From contig NZ_CAJYGQ010000005.1 in assembly GCF_913773635.1 (NCBI RefSeq), positions 248,001-312,000 of the forward strand: DNA of 64,000 nt, given 5' to 3'. Shown here one piece after another: positions 17,941-28,467 of the stretch (position 1 is its first letter; each line of letters begins with the position of its first letter). The DNA is from an uncultured Mucilaginibacter sp. GTDB lineage: Bacteria > Bacteroidota > Bacteroidia > Sphingobacteriales > Sphingobacteriaceae. The notes beneath the pieces were generated by a model. It worked only from the letters and a program-made list of their open reading frames with translations, did not search any database and was not told where the DNA came from. The position numbers and the translations under genes are program-made.

Positions 17941-18447
17941 ATGATACAGGTAAAGCGTTTATTGATGGTTTCGGGCGTAGCACTAGGTTTAGTTGCATGT
18001 CATTCAAACCCAAATCAATCTAACACCGTGGCTGCTAAAGTAGACAGCCAGCAAACTTCAACCGTAACAATGGAAAAGTCTGATACCGTAGGCCTGGCAG
18101 CTTTCAGGGCTCAACAGCAGGCACGTTATGAAGACAGCCTTAAAAATGTAGGCGCTATGCGCGAGCGTGAACGCCGCCGTGCAAGAGCAACAACTACTTA
18201 TGCTTCGTCAGGTACAAGGTCGTCATATGCGGCTTCTGGCTACGGTGCAAATACCACAACAACTACCAGAAAGAAAAGCCACGCAGCACGTAACGGTGCT
18301 TTGATAGGCGCTGGTGCAGGTGCTTTAACAGGTGCTTTGGTAACCAAGAAAAACCGCGGCGTTGGTGCATTAATTGGTGGTGTAGCCGGTGGTGCAGCAG
18401 GTTATGGAGTTGGTAAAATAGTAGAGAAGAAAAAAGAAAACCAATAA
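17941..18447 (+). CDS. Glycine-zipper lipoprotein
   Basis: The 168-residue protein starts at ATG 17941 (MIQVKRLLMVSGVALGLVAC) with a LVAC lipobox, Cys20. The open frame reaches a TTG at 17881 but that adds a non-signal leader. The middle is Ser/Thr/Arg-rich and probably disordered. Residues from about 115 form a glycine zipper (GALIGAGAGALTGALV ... GALIGGVAGGAAGYGVG) capable of inserting in or packing against membranes, followed by a Lys-rich tail. Such YMGG/SlyB-like lipoproteins are usually envelope-stress or structural proteins. The upstream space holds a TTGACTT/AAGTCAA inverted repeat (17881-17907). Confidence 0.85.
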   Translation: MIQVKRLLMVSGVALGLVACHSNPNQSNTVAAKVDSQQTSTVTMEKSDTVGLAAFRAQQQARYEDSLKNVGAMRERERRRARATTTYASSGTRSSYAASGYGANTTTTTRKKSHAARNGALIGAGAGALTGALVTKKNRGVGALIGGVAGGAAGYGVGKIVEKKKENQ

Positions 18448-18464
18448 GCTTACTTAGCTCAAAT

Positions 18465-18497
18465 AAAAAATGCAACCCATGAAGGGTTGCATTTTTT
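18465..18497. terminator. Bidirectional terminator
   Basis: AAAAAA, TGCAACCC (18471-18478), a 5-nt loop, GGGTTGCA (18484-18491) and TTTTTT form a symmetric hairpin between the convergent lipoprotein and GNAT genes, serving both strands. Confidence 0.92.
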
Positions 18498-18523
18498 GTA
18501 TAGGCTCATTTTATATATGCGGC

Positions 18524-18958
18524 TTATTGAATTTTAAGATACATAGCATGGTGCGGGCCAATTCCGGGTATATCAAATTCCTTTGATACAATTTCAAAAC
18601 CAACGTTGCTGTAAAAGTTAACGGCTATTTTACGTGCATTGCACCATACATAGTTTACTTTTTGGCCGCGCAGATAAACCACAGCAAAATTTACAAGCTG
18701 CGTACCCAAACCTTTACCCTGGTAGCTTTTTAAAGTAGCCATTCCCCTTAACTGGTAGCCTTTACCGGTAAACTCACCGTACCCTTGCGGATGAAAAGAC
18801 GCAATACTTACTAGCTCATCACCATCAAAGAAACCTAAGTGGAAGCTTTCTGGATAATCATCGCCCGTAAAGCGGCATTCTTCAAGGGTAAGCTTTCCCT
18901 CACGCAATATTTCATTGCGGATAGGAAGTATATCATCTTTGCTTATAAATTTTACCAC
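18524..18958 (-). CDS. GNAT-family N-acetyltransferase
   Basis: The 144-residue protein has a single GNAT fold. The acetyl-CoA pyrophosphate loop is LKSYQGKGLGTQL (QxxGxG/A type, near residue 83), preceded by the core strand YQLRGMATL and followed by NARKIAVNFYSNVGFEIV, the usual C-terminal strand with the bulge. The acceptor substrate cannot be inferred. It is a stand-alone gene between a bidirectional terminator and gap. Confidence 0.9.
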   Translation of the reverse strand: MVKFISKDDILPIRNEILREGKLTLEECRFTGDDYPESFHLGFFDGDELVSIASFHPQGYGEFTGKGYQLRGMATLKSYQGKGLGTQLVNFAVVYLRGQKVNYVWCNARKIAVNFYSNVGFEIVSKEFDIPGIGPHHAMYLKIQ

Positions 18959-19022
18959 GAGTGATAATTATTGGTTTTGTAAGTTAGAAAGGTTCAAGTT
19001 GTATTATTCTCTGAAGCTGTAT

Positions 19023-20021
19023 TTAAGAACTCAATGATGCAATTCGCTCAACCAAATCGGCCAAACGGCTGCTATAACCCATTTCATTGTCATACCAGCC
19101 CACAACTTTTACCAGGTCGCCAACTATTGATGTTAGCTGTGCATCGAATATACAGCTATGCGGGTTGTCAAGTATATCGGTTGATACTATAGGGTCTTCG
19201 GTATATTCTAAAATATCTTTCATTGCGCCGTTGGCAGCTTCCTTAAAGGCTGCATTAATGGCCTCAACAGTTGCCCGCTTTTTTAAAAGGCAGGTAAAAT
19301 CAGTAAGTGAACCGTTAAGTACAGGCACACGTATTCCTGCTCCGCCTAATTTACCATCCAAATGAGGGAATATTGAAGTTATTGCCTTTGCTGCTCCGGT
19401 GGTTGTTGGAATGATAGATGATGATGCAGCCCTTGCCCTGCGAAGGTCTTTATGAGGAGCATCGTGCAGGTTTTGATCGCCGGTCATGGAGTGTACGGTG
19501 GTGATATAACCTTCGGTTATGCCCCAGTTTTCTTCCAGCACCTTTACCATAGCAGCCACATTGTTGGTAGTACATGATGCATTTGATATAATGGGCGACC
19601 GCAAATCAATTTGATCATCATTCACACCCAACACCACGGTTGGTACCGTTTTGCCGCCTGCCGGGGCAGATATAATAACTTGTTTGGCACCTGCAGATAA
19701 ATGCTGGTTAGCGCCATCGAGCGAGGCAAACTTGCCGGTTGATTCAATTACAAGATCAATGTCAAGATCTGCCCATGGTAGATTTACCGGAATGCTTTCG
19801 GCCAGTATTTTTATTGATTTGCCGTTTATAAACAAATGTTGCTCATCAAAAGAAACATCGCCTTTAAAGCCTCGGTGAACGCTGTCGTATTTAAATAAAT
19901 GTGCCAGCGTTTGTGTGCTGGTAATGTCATTAATGGCAACTACCTCAATGCCCGGCCTGTTCAATATATTACGCAAAAAGATGCGGCCAATACGGCCGAA
20001 TCCATTGATAGCTATTCTCAT
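19023..20021 (-). CDS. gap: Glyceraldehyde-3-phosphate dehydrogenase, type I
   Basis: The 332-residue protein has the N-terminal Rossmann motif INGFGRIGR, the catalytic Cys150 in SNASCTTN and the base His177 in TTVHSMTGD. Asp32 in the IND motif at the end of the second strand favours NAD+ over NADP+, hence a glycolytic rather than anabolic role (family knowledge). It oxidises glyceraldehyde-3-phosphate to 1,3-bisphosphoglycerate, the substrate of the nearby Pgk. Confidence 0.97.
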   Translation of the reverse strand: MRIAINGFGRIGRIFLRNILNRPGIEVVAINDITSTQTLAHLFKYDSVHRGFKGDVSFDEQHLFINGKSIKILAESIPVNLPWADLDIDLVIESTGKFASLDGANQHLSAGAKQVIISAPAGGKTVPTVVLGVNDDQIDLRSPIISNASCTTNNVAAMVKVLEENWGITEGYITTVHSMTGDQNLHDAPHKDLRRARAASSSIIPTTTGAAKAITSIFPHLDGKLGGAGIRVPVLNGSLTDFTCLLKKRATVEAINAAFKEAANGAMKDILEYTEDPIVSTDILDNPHSCIFDAQLTSIVGDLVKVVGWYDNEMGYSSRLADLVERIASLSS

Positions 20022-20122
20022 TATCTAATACTTAGTACCCTGCAAAATTATAAAATATAAAGGCTTAAGCGTGTGTTTTAATACACGGGCGGGTCATATT
20101 CATACTATCTTTTAATAATGCC

Positions 20123-20130
20123 TACTTTTG
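20123..20130 (+). promoter_or_regulatory. -7 promoter box of the polytopic membrane protein gene
   Basis: TACTTTTG matches the Bacteroidota TAnnTTTG consensus and lies eight bases before the ATG at 20138, so the transcript would have a very short leader. No clear TTG -33 element at the expected distance. Confidence 0.6.
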
Positions 20131-20137
20131 TAATTGC

Positions 20138-21730
20138 ATGACCTCTAAAAGTAGCATCAGGGAAAATAAATGGGCCTTCATTATTTTGGCGGTTCCGGTA
20201 TTGGTAACGTTTATTACCGGAGCTTATAGTTTTGTAGCACCTCCGGCCATATACCCCGATCCAAGCTGGGGTTTTCAGGTAATGCGCTCAATGGAACACG
20301 GCGGTGCCTTCAATATGCTGGTAGGACCTGATACTGCCAACATAGCCAGAGATTCCGGCTTTTTTTTAACGTGGTGGTCGCCGGGACAATATTTATTACC
20401 TTACATTTTTAAGCAATTGTTTGATGTTAACACCGGGCAGGCTTCAGTATTTACCAGTGTATTATGTGAAATAACAGGCCTTTTTGGCTTTTTTGCTTTT
20501 TTTAAGAAAGTAGGCTTTAAGCCGGTTATTGCTGCTTTAAGTGTGGTCTTTATTGCCAGTCAGCTGTTTTACTATATTCCGTTTGCTTTTTATAATGGGG
20601 GAGAGGTAATCATGTTTGCTTATGCAGGGTGGTTTTTATACGGATGCTTTCATTTCAAAAAAGTTAGCCCGCTCATGCTGCTGTTTGTATTGGTTGCAGG
20701 CTGGGCAGGCTTCTTCAGCAAATCGTCAATGATGCTGGTGTACGCGGCCGGTTTGTTTTGTATGTGGATTAATATGTCGCCACAACGCAAAGATTACGCT
20801 GCATGGATTAAAAACGGAATAGCCATCAGTATTCCGTTTGTGATTTCTGTAGCTTGTATTTACATCTTCTTTTTAAGCAGGGGCGAAAACCCGGCGTCAG
20901 AGTCAAGCGGTGGTTTTCGTATCATATGGGAAACGTTCTTGTTCCCGATAGGCTCACCTTTGCTGGCTGGTTTCTCGTTAGATGAACTGACGCATGGCTT
21001 AATTTACCACCCCGACGGACCTATGTTTTCGCCGGCCGTAACAACCATATTGTTGATTGCTATAGCCGCGGGCAGCGTAGCACTGGTTTGGGCAATTGTA
21101 AGGCTTGTGCCTTACCGTCAATACATTATCGCTTTAGTTGCTTTTTATGTAGTTTTCTTTCTTTTCTTTGGGCAGGCCTTTGTACGCCAGTTAGCTATAT
21201 CATATGAAGGCCGGCACTTTCGTATTGTGGGGCTGTTGATTGTTCCGGGAGCAATTTATTTGGTTGATAATAGCAGGATTTATTTTAAGGCAGCCTTTGT
21301 GTTTATTTGGATATTTATTGCCTGGCAAAGCATTTCAACTCTGCACCGCGAATACTGGTATAACCGCGAGGAAGGCATACACGGCACTTCGGGCATTACC
21401 CAGCAATTTATTGACAAGCCAACGCTTAAGTACATTTTACAAGCAGATCAGCGGCAACGCAATGCTATCTTCGTTTTCATCAGCGCCGATTTAGGCTTGG
21501 AAATTCAAAACAACCGGTTTATAACCATTGAACCCATAGGTGCCGATGTTGGTACCAATTATGATGACTACACATTTAAAGGACACGCCGGGCCATTGTA
21601 TATTTTGCTGCCGTCGGAATATGAAACCAACGGAGGAGCTAAGTTTATAATGCAAAAGTGTTTCCCCGGGTATAAAAACTTTGAGCCTAAAAAGCTTACA
21701 AGTGATTATACCGTTTGGATAGGAAAGTAA
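20138..21730 (+). CDS. Polytopic membrane protein of unknown function
   Basis: The 530-residue protein has about 11-12 predicted transmembrane helices, the first at residues 12-34, and a soluble C-terminal region of about 130 residues after the last helix. The first extracytoplasmic loop (PDPSWGFQVMRSMEHGG ... WWSPGQYLLPY) contains Asp and Trp residues reminiscent of GT-C glycosyltransferases, where an early loop holds the catalytic acid. That is only a resemblance. It is monocistronic and convergent with obgE. Confidence 0.75.
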   Translation: MTSKSSIRENKWAFIILAVPVLVTFITGAYSFVAPPAIYPDPSWGFQVMRSMEHGGAFNMLVGPDTANIARDSGFFLTWWSPGQYLLPYIFKQLFDVNTGQASVFTSVLCEITGLFGFFAFFKKVGFKPVIAALSVVFIASQLFYYIPFAFYNGGEVIMFAYAGWFLYGCFHFKKVSPLMLLFVLVAGWAGFFSKSSMMLVYAAGLFCMWINMSPQRKDYAAWIKNGIAISIPFVISVACIYIFFLSRGENPASESSGGFRIIWETFLFPIGSPLLAGFSLDELTHGLIYHPDGPMFSPAVTTILLIAIAAGSVALVWAIVRLVPYRQYIIALVAFYVVFFLFFGQAFVRQLAISYEGRHFRIVGLLIVPGAIYLVDNSRIYFKAAFVFIWIFIAWQSISTLHREYWYNREEGIHGTSGITQQFIDKPTLKYILQADQRQRNAIFVFISADLGLEIQNNRFITIEPIGADVGTNYDDYTFKGHAGPLYILLPSEYETNGGAKFIMQKCFPGYKNFEPKKLTSDYTVWIGK

Positions 21731-21797
21731 TTATTCAATTTCCGTAATTAATCCTTTTCAAAAAAGTTCCCTCTTTGGATAAAAAGGGATAGGATAA

Positions 21798-22805
21798 TTA
21801 TTGAATGTTATTATTGATTTCTTTCCACAGCAAATCTTTCAATGGATCAATGCCTTGTTGGGCTACGGCTGAAATAAATACCGCAGGTATGCCTTCTGGA
21901 AGCTCTGCTTTCATTTCCTGTTGCAGTTCGTCATCCAGCAAATCGCTTTTGGTAATAGCCAGTACACGTGGCTTGTGAGCAAGCTCGGGATTGTACTCTT
22001 TAAGCTCATGCAATAATATCTCATATTCCTGCTTAATGCTGCGGTTAGTATCGGCCGGAATCATGAATAACAATACAGAGTTGCGCTCAATATGACGTAA
22101 AAAACGGAAGCCCAAACCTTTACCTTTTGATGCTCCTTCAATAATACCCGGAATATCGGCCATTACAAATGAACGGTTATTGCGGTAAGCCACAATGCCT
22201 AGATTAGGTACAAGGGTAGTAAAAGCATAATCAGCAATTTCGGGCTTGGCTGCTGATACTACTGATAGTAGGGTAGACTTACCCGCGTTCGGAAAACCAA
22301 CCAAACCTACATCCGCCAGTAATTTCAATTCCAGTATATTCCAGTGCTCTTGTCCAGGTTCGCCCGGTTGAGCGTAACGTGGTGTTTGGTGGGTTGATGA
22401 TTTAAAATGCCAGTTACCTAAACCACCACGGCCCCCTGAGGTTAGAATTTTGGTCTCGCCGTCTTTAGTAATTTCAAAAATCACCTCGCCAGTTTCGGCA
22501 TCGCGGGCTATAGTGCCCAAGGGTACTTCAAGTATTTCGTCTCTGCCGGTTTTACCGGTGCTAAGGGCACTGCCGCCACTGTCACCATCACCGGCAATGA
22601 TATGCTTGCGGTATTTGAGGTGTAGCATGGTCCATAGCTGGGCATTGCCCTTCACAATAACATGTCCGCCACGGCCACCGTCGCCACCATCGGGGCCACC
22701 TTTAGCCGTATGTTTATCACGGTGCAAATGCGCCGACCCTGCTCCACCCTTGCCCGAGCGGCAGCAAATTTTTACATAGTCAACAAAGTTCGAACCCTGG
22801 CTCAT
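21798..22805 (-). CDS. obgE: GTPase Obg
   Basis: The 335-residue protein has the glycine-rich Obg fold over residues 1-158 ([14 protein letters not shown] and similar loops) followed by a G domain with the P-loop GFPNAGKST, switch DIPGIIEGA and specificity motif TKSD. It lacks the extra C-terminal OCT domain, as is usual in this phylum. Obg binds the 50S subunit and couples ribosome assembly to growth and stress. It is followed upstream by degenerate inverted repeats and adk, on the same strand. Confidence 0.96.
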   Translation of the reverse strand: MSQGSNFVDYVKICCRSGKGGAGSAHLHRDKHTAKGGPDGGDGGRGGHVIVKGNAQLWTMLHLKYRKHIIAGDGDSGGSALSTGKTGRDEILEVPLGTIARDAETGEVIFEITKDGETKILTSGGRGGLGNWHFKSSTHQTPRYAQPGEPGQEHWNILELKLLADVGLVGFPNAGKSTLLSVVSAAKPEIADYAFTTLVPNLGIVAYRNNRSFVMADIPGIIEGASKGKGLGFRFLRHIERNSVLLFMIPADTNRSIKQEYEILLHELKEYNPELAHKPRVLAITKSDLLDDELQQEMKAELPEGIPAVFISAVAQQGIDPLKDLLWKEINNNIQ

Positions 22806-22868
22806 GTGTTTTGTATTTCAAAATCCAAATTTTTACATTCGAATTTGTGTAACTCTTTAATTTTCTAC

Positions 22869-22952
22869 TTGTCATTTCAAGCCCGACAAACCTCTTTAAC
22901 GTGCTTACCTTGCACATTTATCAGGATTATCTGCAATAATTAGCAATGACAA
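22869..22952. repeat. Degenerate REP-like inverted repeat
   Basis: The ends TTGTCATT (22869-22876) and AATGACAA (22945-22952) are perfect 8-bp inverted copies, with TTTCAAGC-like sequence inside. The ends match those of the element at 40650-40732 (TGTCAT...ATGACA), so the two may belong to one dispersed family. Confidence 0.55.
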
Positions 22953-22976
22953 AGTCTCAACCTGCTATAAACAACA

Positions 22977-23022
22977 ATTTCGGATTTAAACAGCCCTTTG
23001 TAGCACTGTTCAAATCCGAAAT
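22977..23022 (-). terminator. Likely terminator hairpin after adk
   Basis: Seventeen-base arms, 22977-22993 and 23006-23022, pair at 16 of 17 positions around a 12-nt loop, 23 bases past the adk stop on the minus strand. The hairpin is followed by TGTTGTTTATAG, a modest U-rich tail, so termination is probable rather than certain; it could also be a REP-type element. Confidence 0.65.
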
Positions 23023-23045
23023 CAAAATTCCGGCTAGCGGAAATA

Positions 23046-23618
23046 TTAATATTTTTCTATTACCTCGCTAATGGCATCAAAAATACCATCAATGGTACCT
23101 ACGCCGTTAATGCTGGTAAACTTATCCTGTTCTTTGTAAAACTCTGCTACCGGCGTGGTTTTGCTATTATACTCGTTAATGCGTTTACGAATAATTTCGG
23201 GGTTTGCATCATCAGGGCGGCCTGATGTTTTGCCGCGCTCTAACAAGCGTTTTTCTAACTCTTCATCATCAACCACCAAAGCTATCATGCCTGAAATTGC
23301 AGTGCTTTTTTCCTCAAGTAAGGTATCTAAAGCCGCTGCCTGCGCAACAGTGCGTGGAAACCCGTCAAATATAAAGCCTTTGGCATCAGCATTTGCATCT
23401 AGCTTATTGCTAATCATGCCAATCACTACTTCATCAGGTACAAGTTTGCCATCATCCATCAGTTTTTTAGCTTCGAGGCCCAGCGTAGTACCTTGTGCAA
23501 TTTCATTGCGTAATATATCACCGGTTGAGAGATGTATTAAGCCGTATTTTTCAATAAGTTTTTGAGATTGTGTACCCTTGCCAGCGCCCGGCGGACCAAA
23601 CAAAACTAAGTTCAGCAT
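23046..23618 (-). CDS. adk: Adenylate kinase
   Basis: The 190-residue protein has the P-loop GPPGAGKGTQS at residues 8-18, the AMP-binding LSTGDILR and FDGFPRTVAQA. The LID is the short form without zinc cysteines (LERGKTSGRPDDAN), as expected at this length. It interconverts ATP plus AMP and two ADP. It follows tRNA-Arg and its terminator on the same strand, so it should have its own promoter. Confidence 0.96.
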   Translation of the reverse strand: MLNLVLFGPPGAGKGTQSQKLIEKYGLIHLSTGDILRNEIAQGTTLGLEAKKLMDDGKLVPDEVVIGMISNKLDANADAKGFIFDGFPRTVAQAAALDTLLEEKSTAISGMIALVVDDEELEKRLLERGKTSGRPDDANPEIIRKRINEYNSKTTPVAEFYKEQDKFTSINGVGTIDGIFDAISEVIEKY

Positions 23619-23640
23619 CCTTGTGATTTGTGTTTTAAAT

Positions 23641-23676
23641 TAAAAAAGCCTTTCTGCAATAATACGGAAAGGCTTT
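23641..23676 (-). terminator. Terminator after tRNA-Arg
   Basis: On the minus strand AAAGCCTTTC and GAAAGGCTTT (plus-strand 23645-23654 and 23667-23676) form a perfect 10-bp stem with a 12-nt loop, followed by TTTTTTAA. It lies 12 bases past the tRNA 3' end. Confidence 0.9.
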
Positions 23677-23688
23677 GAGATTAAAAAG

Positions 23689-23762
23689 TGCACTCGAAGG
23701 GAGTCGAACCCCTAACCTTCTGATCCGTAGTCAGATGCTCTATCCAATTGAGCTACGAGTGC
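23689..23762 (-). tRNA. tRNA-Arg (anticodon ACG)
   Basis: The minus strand folds as a complete cloverleaf of 74 nt. The acceptor stem pairs GCACTCG with CGAGTGC; the D arm is GCTC-AATTGGATA-GAGC. The anticodon stem TCTGA/TCAGA encloses CTACGGA, giving anticodon ACG at positions 34-36. The T arm is AGGGG-TTCGACT-CCCTT. The discriminator base is A and CCA is not encoded. A34 is expected to be edited to inosine, reading CGU, CGC and CGA. It has its own promoter and terminator. Confidence 0.97.
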
Positions 23763-23778
23763 TTCCTGAAACGGAATG

Positions 23779-23810
23779 CAAAAGTAGTATTATTCTACAT
23801 TCCGTTCAAA
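23779..23810 (-). promoter_or_regulatory. Promoter of tRNA-Arg (-33 TTTG, -7 TACTTTTG)
   Basis: On the minus strand TTTG (23810-23807) and TACTTTTG (23786-23779) are separated by 20 nt, an exact match to the Bacteroidota consensus TTTG-N19-21-TAnnTTTG. The -7 box is 16 nt upstream of the tRNA 5' end. A 9-bp inverted repeat, AACGGAATG/CATTCCGTT (23770-23778 and 23798-23806), brackets the -7 box. Confidence 0.85.
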
Positions 23811-23916
23811 TGTTTTTATAAAAAAATGATAAATAATTTTTGAAAATGAGTTTCCGACTTCATAATCAGGATATTAATTTTCAAATAAACCATAACACAA
23901 GTTGTTGTTCATGTTC

Positions 23917-25527
23917 TTATTTGGCTGCCGACTTAGCCGCCGCAAGTTTAAGCGCATTATAAGCGTTTACAACACCGCCGGTTTTACACAAGTCGGCAAA
24001 GGCAATGCTTCGCTCTTTGCTGCCAACTTTATAGTTTACTTTATGGTCTATTTTAACAACCGATTTTAAAATAACTTCTTTAACCTCTGCAGCGGTCAAA
24101 GAGGGGTAGTATGATCTGATAAGTGCCGCAAGTCCGCTTACTACCGGTGCCGCCATGCTGGTACCGTCATGATTGGCATACTCTGAATTTGGTGTAGTTG
24201 AATAGATAGCAACACCTGGAGCAAATACATCCACTGTATTTTTACCATAGTTTGAAAATGGTGCTTTCAATGTTTTATCATCTATAAAGCCCGATGCACC
24301 AACTTCTATCCATGCTTCGGCCGTACCGCTTTTGTCTTCATAATTACGGTTAGGGTAAAATATCTTTTGGTCAGTGTTTTCATTGTCGTTACCGGCAGCG
24401 TGTATAAGTAGCACATCTTTACTTACAGCGTACTTCACCGCTTCGTCCACTACTTTTTTATCCCATGAGTAGGGTTTGCCAAAACTCATGTTAATTACCT
24501 TAGCTCCGTTATTGGCAGCGTATCTTATAGCGTTGGCTACATCCTTATCGCGTTCATCGCCGTTGGGTACCGTACGTACCGACATGATGGCAACGTTATT
24601 GGCTACACCTTTAATACCTAGGTTGTTTTCACGCAGGGCGGCAATAATTCCTGCCACATGCGAACCATGATCCGCATCAGGCCCGGTAACATCGTTGTTG
24701 CCGTAGAAGTGTTCGTTACTGTTTTCGTAATTGTCGCCTACAAGGTCACGCGCCTCATAGTCCATATTTAAGTGGTAATTCAGCTTTTCGTTATAATGCT
24801 GGTAGGCCTCATCTACTACATTCTTTTTAAAATCTTTAAAATCCTTGTATTCAGGCATCATGCGAAGCACAATCTCGCGCACACGGTTATCAACCTGGTT
24901 GCGCGGCACAAAATTCATCACGTCTTTATACGTTGGGTTTTCAATGCCAATGGCTTGCAGTACCGCTTCAAGGGCCTGTTTAAAGCCGCTTATATTTTGC
25001 AGGCTTTGGGTGGCTTCAGCTCGTTGCTTTTGCAGTTCGGCCTTATGCTTTTCGTGTTCATTATAAGCTTTAAGTTCCTCGCCCTTCAGTGTTTCGGGTG
25101 TTGCGTAGGCAAACTTCATCCAGTATTTTTTTAGCAGGCGGGTAAGTTCTGTATTATCGTATTGGAGGTTGCCTTTGGCCGATCCTATGAAATTCCAGCC
25201 GTGCACATCGTCGGCGTAGCCATTTTTGTCATCATCAATACCGTTGCCTGCAATTTCTTTGCTGTTGCTCCAAATTACATCTTTCAAATCTTCGTGGTTC
25301 ACATCAACCCCGCCATCAATCACGGCAACAATTACTTTTGATGGCTTTTTATCCTTCAGTAATTCGTTGTAAGCTTTTTCAGTGCTTATACCAAACATTC
25401 CGTCGGCTTTCAGGTCGAGGTTTTGCCAGTTGGGTTTTGGCTTGGCGGGAGCTTGGGCGAAGGTGTTTGTGGTACATAAAAGCATGCCTGCCAATAACAG
25501 GCGTTTTATAGAATAAAAATTAATCAT
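23917..25527 (-). CDS. Secreted subtilisin-like serine protease (S8) with long insert
   Basis: The 536-residue protein has a signal peptide (cleavage after TFAQA, about residue 26). The catalytic triad is D71 in AVIDGGVD, H287 in DHGSHVAG and S457 in GTSMAAP; N380 in AAGNDN is the oxyanion-hole residue. About 216 residues separate D71 and H287, against a few tens in classical subtilases. The insert (about 90-275) is Lys/Glu-rich and helical and resembles that of other Bacteroidota S8 proteases. It is probably periplasmic or surface-exposed; there is no T9SS C-terminal domain. Monocistronic. Confidence 0.93.
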   Translation of the reverse strand: MINFYSIKRLLLAGMLLCTTNTFAQAPAKPKPNWQNLDLKADGMFGISTEKAYNELLKDKKPSKVIVAVIDGGVDVNHEDLKDVIWSNSKEIAGNGIDDDKNGYADDVHGWNFIGSAKGNLQYDNTELTRLLKKYWMKFAYATPETLKGEELKAYNEHEKHKAELQKQRAEATQSLQNISGFKQALEAVLQAIGIENPTYKDVMNFVPRNQVDNRVREIVLRMMPEYKDFKDFKKNVVDEAYQHYNEKLNYHLNMDYEARDLVGDNYENSNEHFYGNNDVTGPDADHGSHVAGIIAALRENNLGIKGVANNVAIMSVRTVPNGDERDKDVANAIRYAANNGAKVINMSFGKPYSWDKKVVDEAVKYAVSKDVLLIHAAGNDNENTDQKIFYPNRNYEDKSGTAEAWIEVGASGFIDDKTLKAPFSNYGKNTVDVFAPGVAIYSTTPNSEYANHDGTSMAAPVVSGLAALIRSYYPSLTAAEVKEVILKSVVKIDHKVNYKVGSKERSIAFADLCKTGGVVNAYNALKLAAAKSAAK

Positions 25528-25652
25528 TTAAGTTAAAGAGCAAGTAAAATTACAAGCGTTAAATAAACCAAAAAAACGCTCATGATACAACGCTGAAATT
25601 TGATAAACCATATGAAAGTTTAAAACCGTGGGCCAGTAGCAGAGTTAATTGA

Positions 25653-26639
25653 ATGATGAAAACAGTGATAATTTGTAAACCCGGAGGACCTGATGTGTTG
25701 AAGCTGGCCGAGCGGCCAAAGCCTGTGCCCCGGCCAAATGAAGTATTGATAAAAGTGCATGCTGCCGGCGTTAACCGGCCCGATGTTGCGCAGCGTGAAG
25801 GCAGTTACCTGCCGCCCCCGGGTTCATCCATTGATATACCTGGGCTTGAAGTGGCGGGCGTGGTTGAAGCAATTGGGTCTGATGTGTCGTTATGGCAAGC
25901 GGGTGATGAGGTATGCGCTCTTATAGCAGGCGGCGGTTATGCTGAATATTGCGTGGCTCCCGAAGGGCAATGTTTGCCGGTTCCGGCGGGTATGAGCATG
26001 GTTGAAGCTGCAAGCCTCCCCGAAACTTTTTTTACTGTTTGGAGTAACGTTTTTGACAGGGCAGGGTTACAGCCGGGCCAAAGTTTGCTTGTGCATGGCG
26101 GCAGCAGCGGTATTGGTGTGGCAGCTATACAAATGGCTAAAGCTTTAGGTAGCACTGTGTATGTAACCGCCGGTACAGCCCATAAATGTGAAGTGTGCGA
26201 ACAATTGGGTGCAACAAAAGCCATCAACTACAAAACGCAAAATTTTGCTGATGAGATCATACAGTTAACCAACGGAAATGGTGTTGACATAATTTTAGAC
26301 ATGATAGGAGGCGATTACACACCGCTAAACCTTGCCGCACTTGCAAATGATGGACGGTTGGTACTGATTAATACCATGAAGGGTAAAGATGCGCAAGTTG
26401 ATTTGTCATTGGTTATGCGTAAGCGAATTGCCATAACCGGTTCAACTTTGCGTGGCAGAAATACTGAATTTAAGGCTGCAATTGCAAAACAACTCAAGGA
26501 ACATGTATGGCCACTAATTGAGCAAGGACAAATTAAAGCAGTGATTAACCAAACTTACCCGTTACATCATGCTGCCAAAGCGCATTCGCTTATGGAAAGC
26601 AGCGAACACATAGGCAAAATTGTGCTTGTGATGCCTTAA
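25653..26639 (+). CDS. NAD(P)H-quinone oxidoreductase (zeta-crystallin/QOR family)
   Basis: The 328-residue zinc-independent MDR protein has a GroES-like N-terminal domain (AGVNRPDVAQREGSYLPPPG) and a Rossmann domain with GGSSGIGVAAIQMAKALGS near residue 150. TAGTAHKCEVCEQLGA follows the second strand, as in PIG3/QOR-type enzymes. No structural-zinc cysteine lobe is present. It reduces quinones or enones with NAD(P)H; the physiological substrate is unknown. Two adjacent ATGs (25653, 25656) are possible starts. Confidence 0.9.
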   Translation: MMKTVIICKPGGPDVLKLAERPKPVPRPNEVLIKVHAAGVNRPDVAQREGSYLPPPGSSIDIPGLEVAGVVEAIGSDVSLWQAGDEVCALIAGGGYAEYCVAPEGQCLPVPAGMSMVEAASLPETFFTVWSNVFDRAGLQPGQSLLVHGGSSGIGVAAIQMAKALGSTVYVTAGTAHKCEVCEQLGATKAINYKTQNFADEIIQLTNGNGVDIILDMIGGDYTPLNLAALANDGRLVLINTMKGKDAQVDLSLVMRKRIAITGSTLRGRNTEFKAAIAKQLKEHVWPLIEQGQIKAVINQTYPLHHAAKAHSLMESSEHIGKIVLVMP

Positions 26640-26791
26640 TTTAAAAGTCAAGCTATCCGCTGATGACGATCAGCTGAACGCTTTTTATTGTGATATATTA
26701 TCCATCTGTTATTATTCATTATCCGTTGAGTGTATTAGGTTCATATTTTCAGTAAAATTCTTTCATATAAGTAGTTAAAAAGTCATTATAA

Positions 26792-28384
<1,593 letters not shown>

Positions 28385-28394
28385 TTGTTGCAGT

Positions 28395-28445
28395 TTGCGG
28401 GTTGAGAGTTAACAAATAATGAATTGCAAAACTCTCAACACGCAA
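28395..28445. repeat. Inverted repeat between atpD and atpC
   Basis: Sixteen-base arms (28395-28410 and 28430-28445) match at 15 of 16 positions around a 19-nt loop, centred on TTGAGAGTT/AACTCTCAA. There is no T-run. It may lower atpC relative to atpD expression or protect the atpD mRNA end, or simply be a REP-like element (inference). Confidence 0.75.
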
Positions 28446-28467
28446 GTTACAGCACATAACTCAAAAA

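Noticed and set aside
26659-26686. GCTGAT-gacg-ATCAGC hairpin after the quinone oxidoreductase as a terminator
   Set aside because: Only a 6-bp stem, and the T-run begins six to seven bases beyond it; too weak to list.
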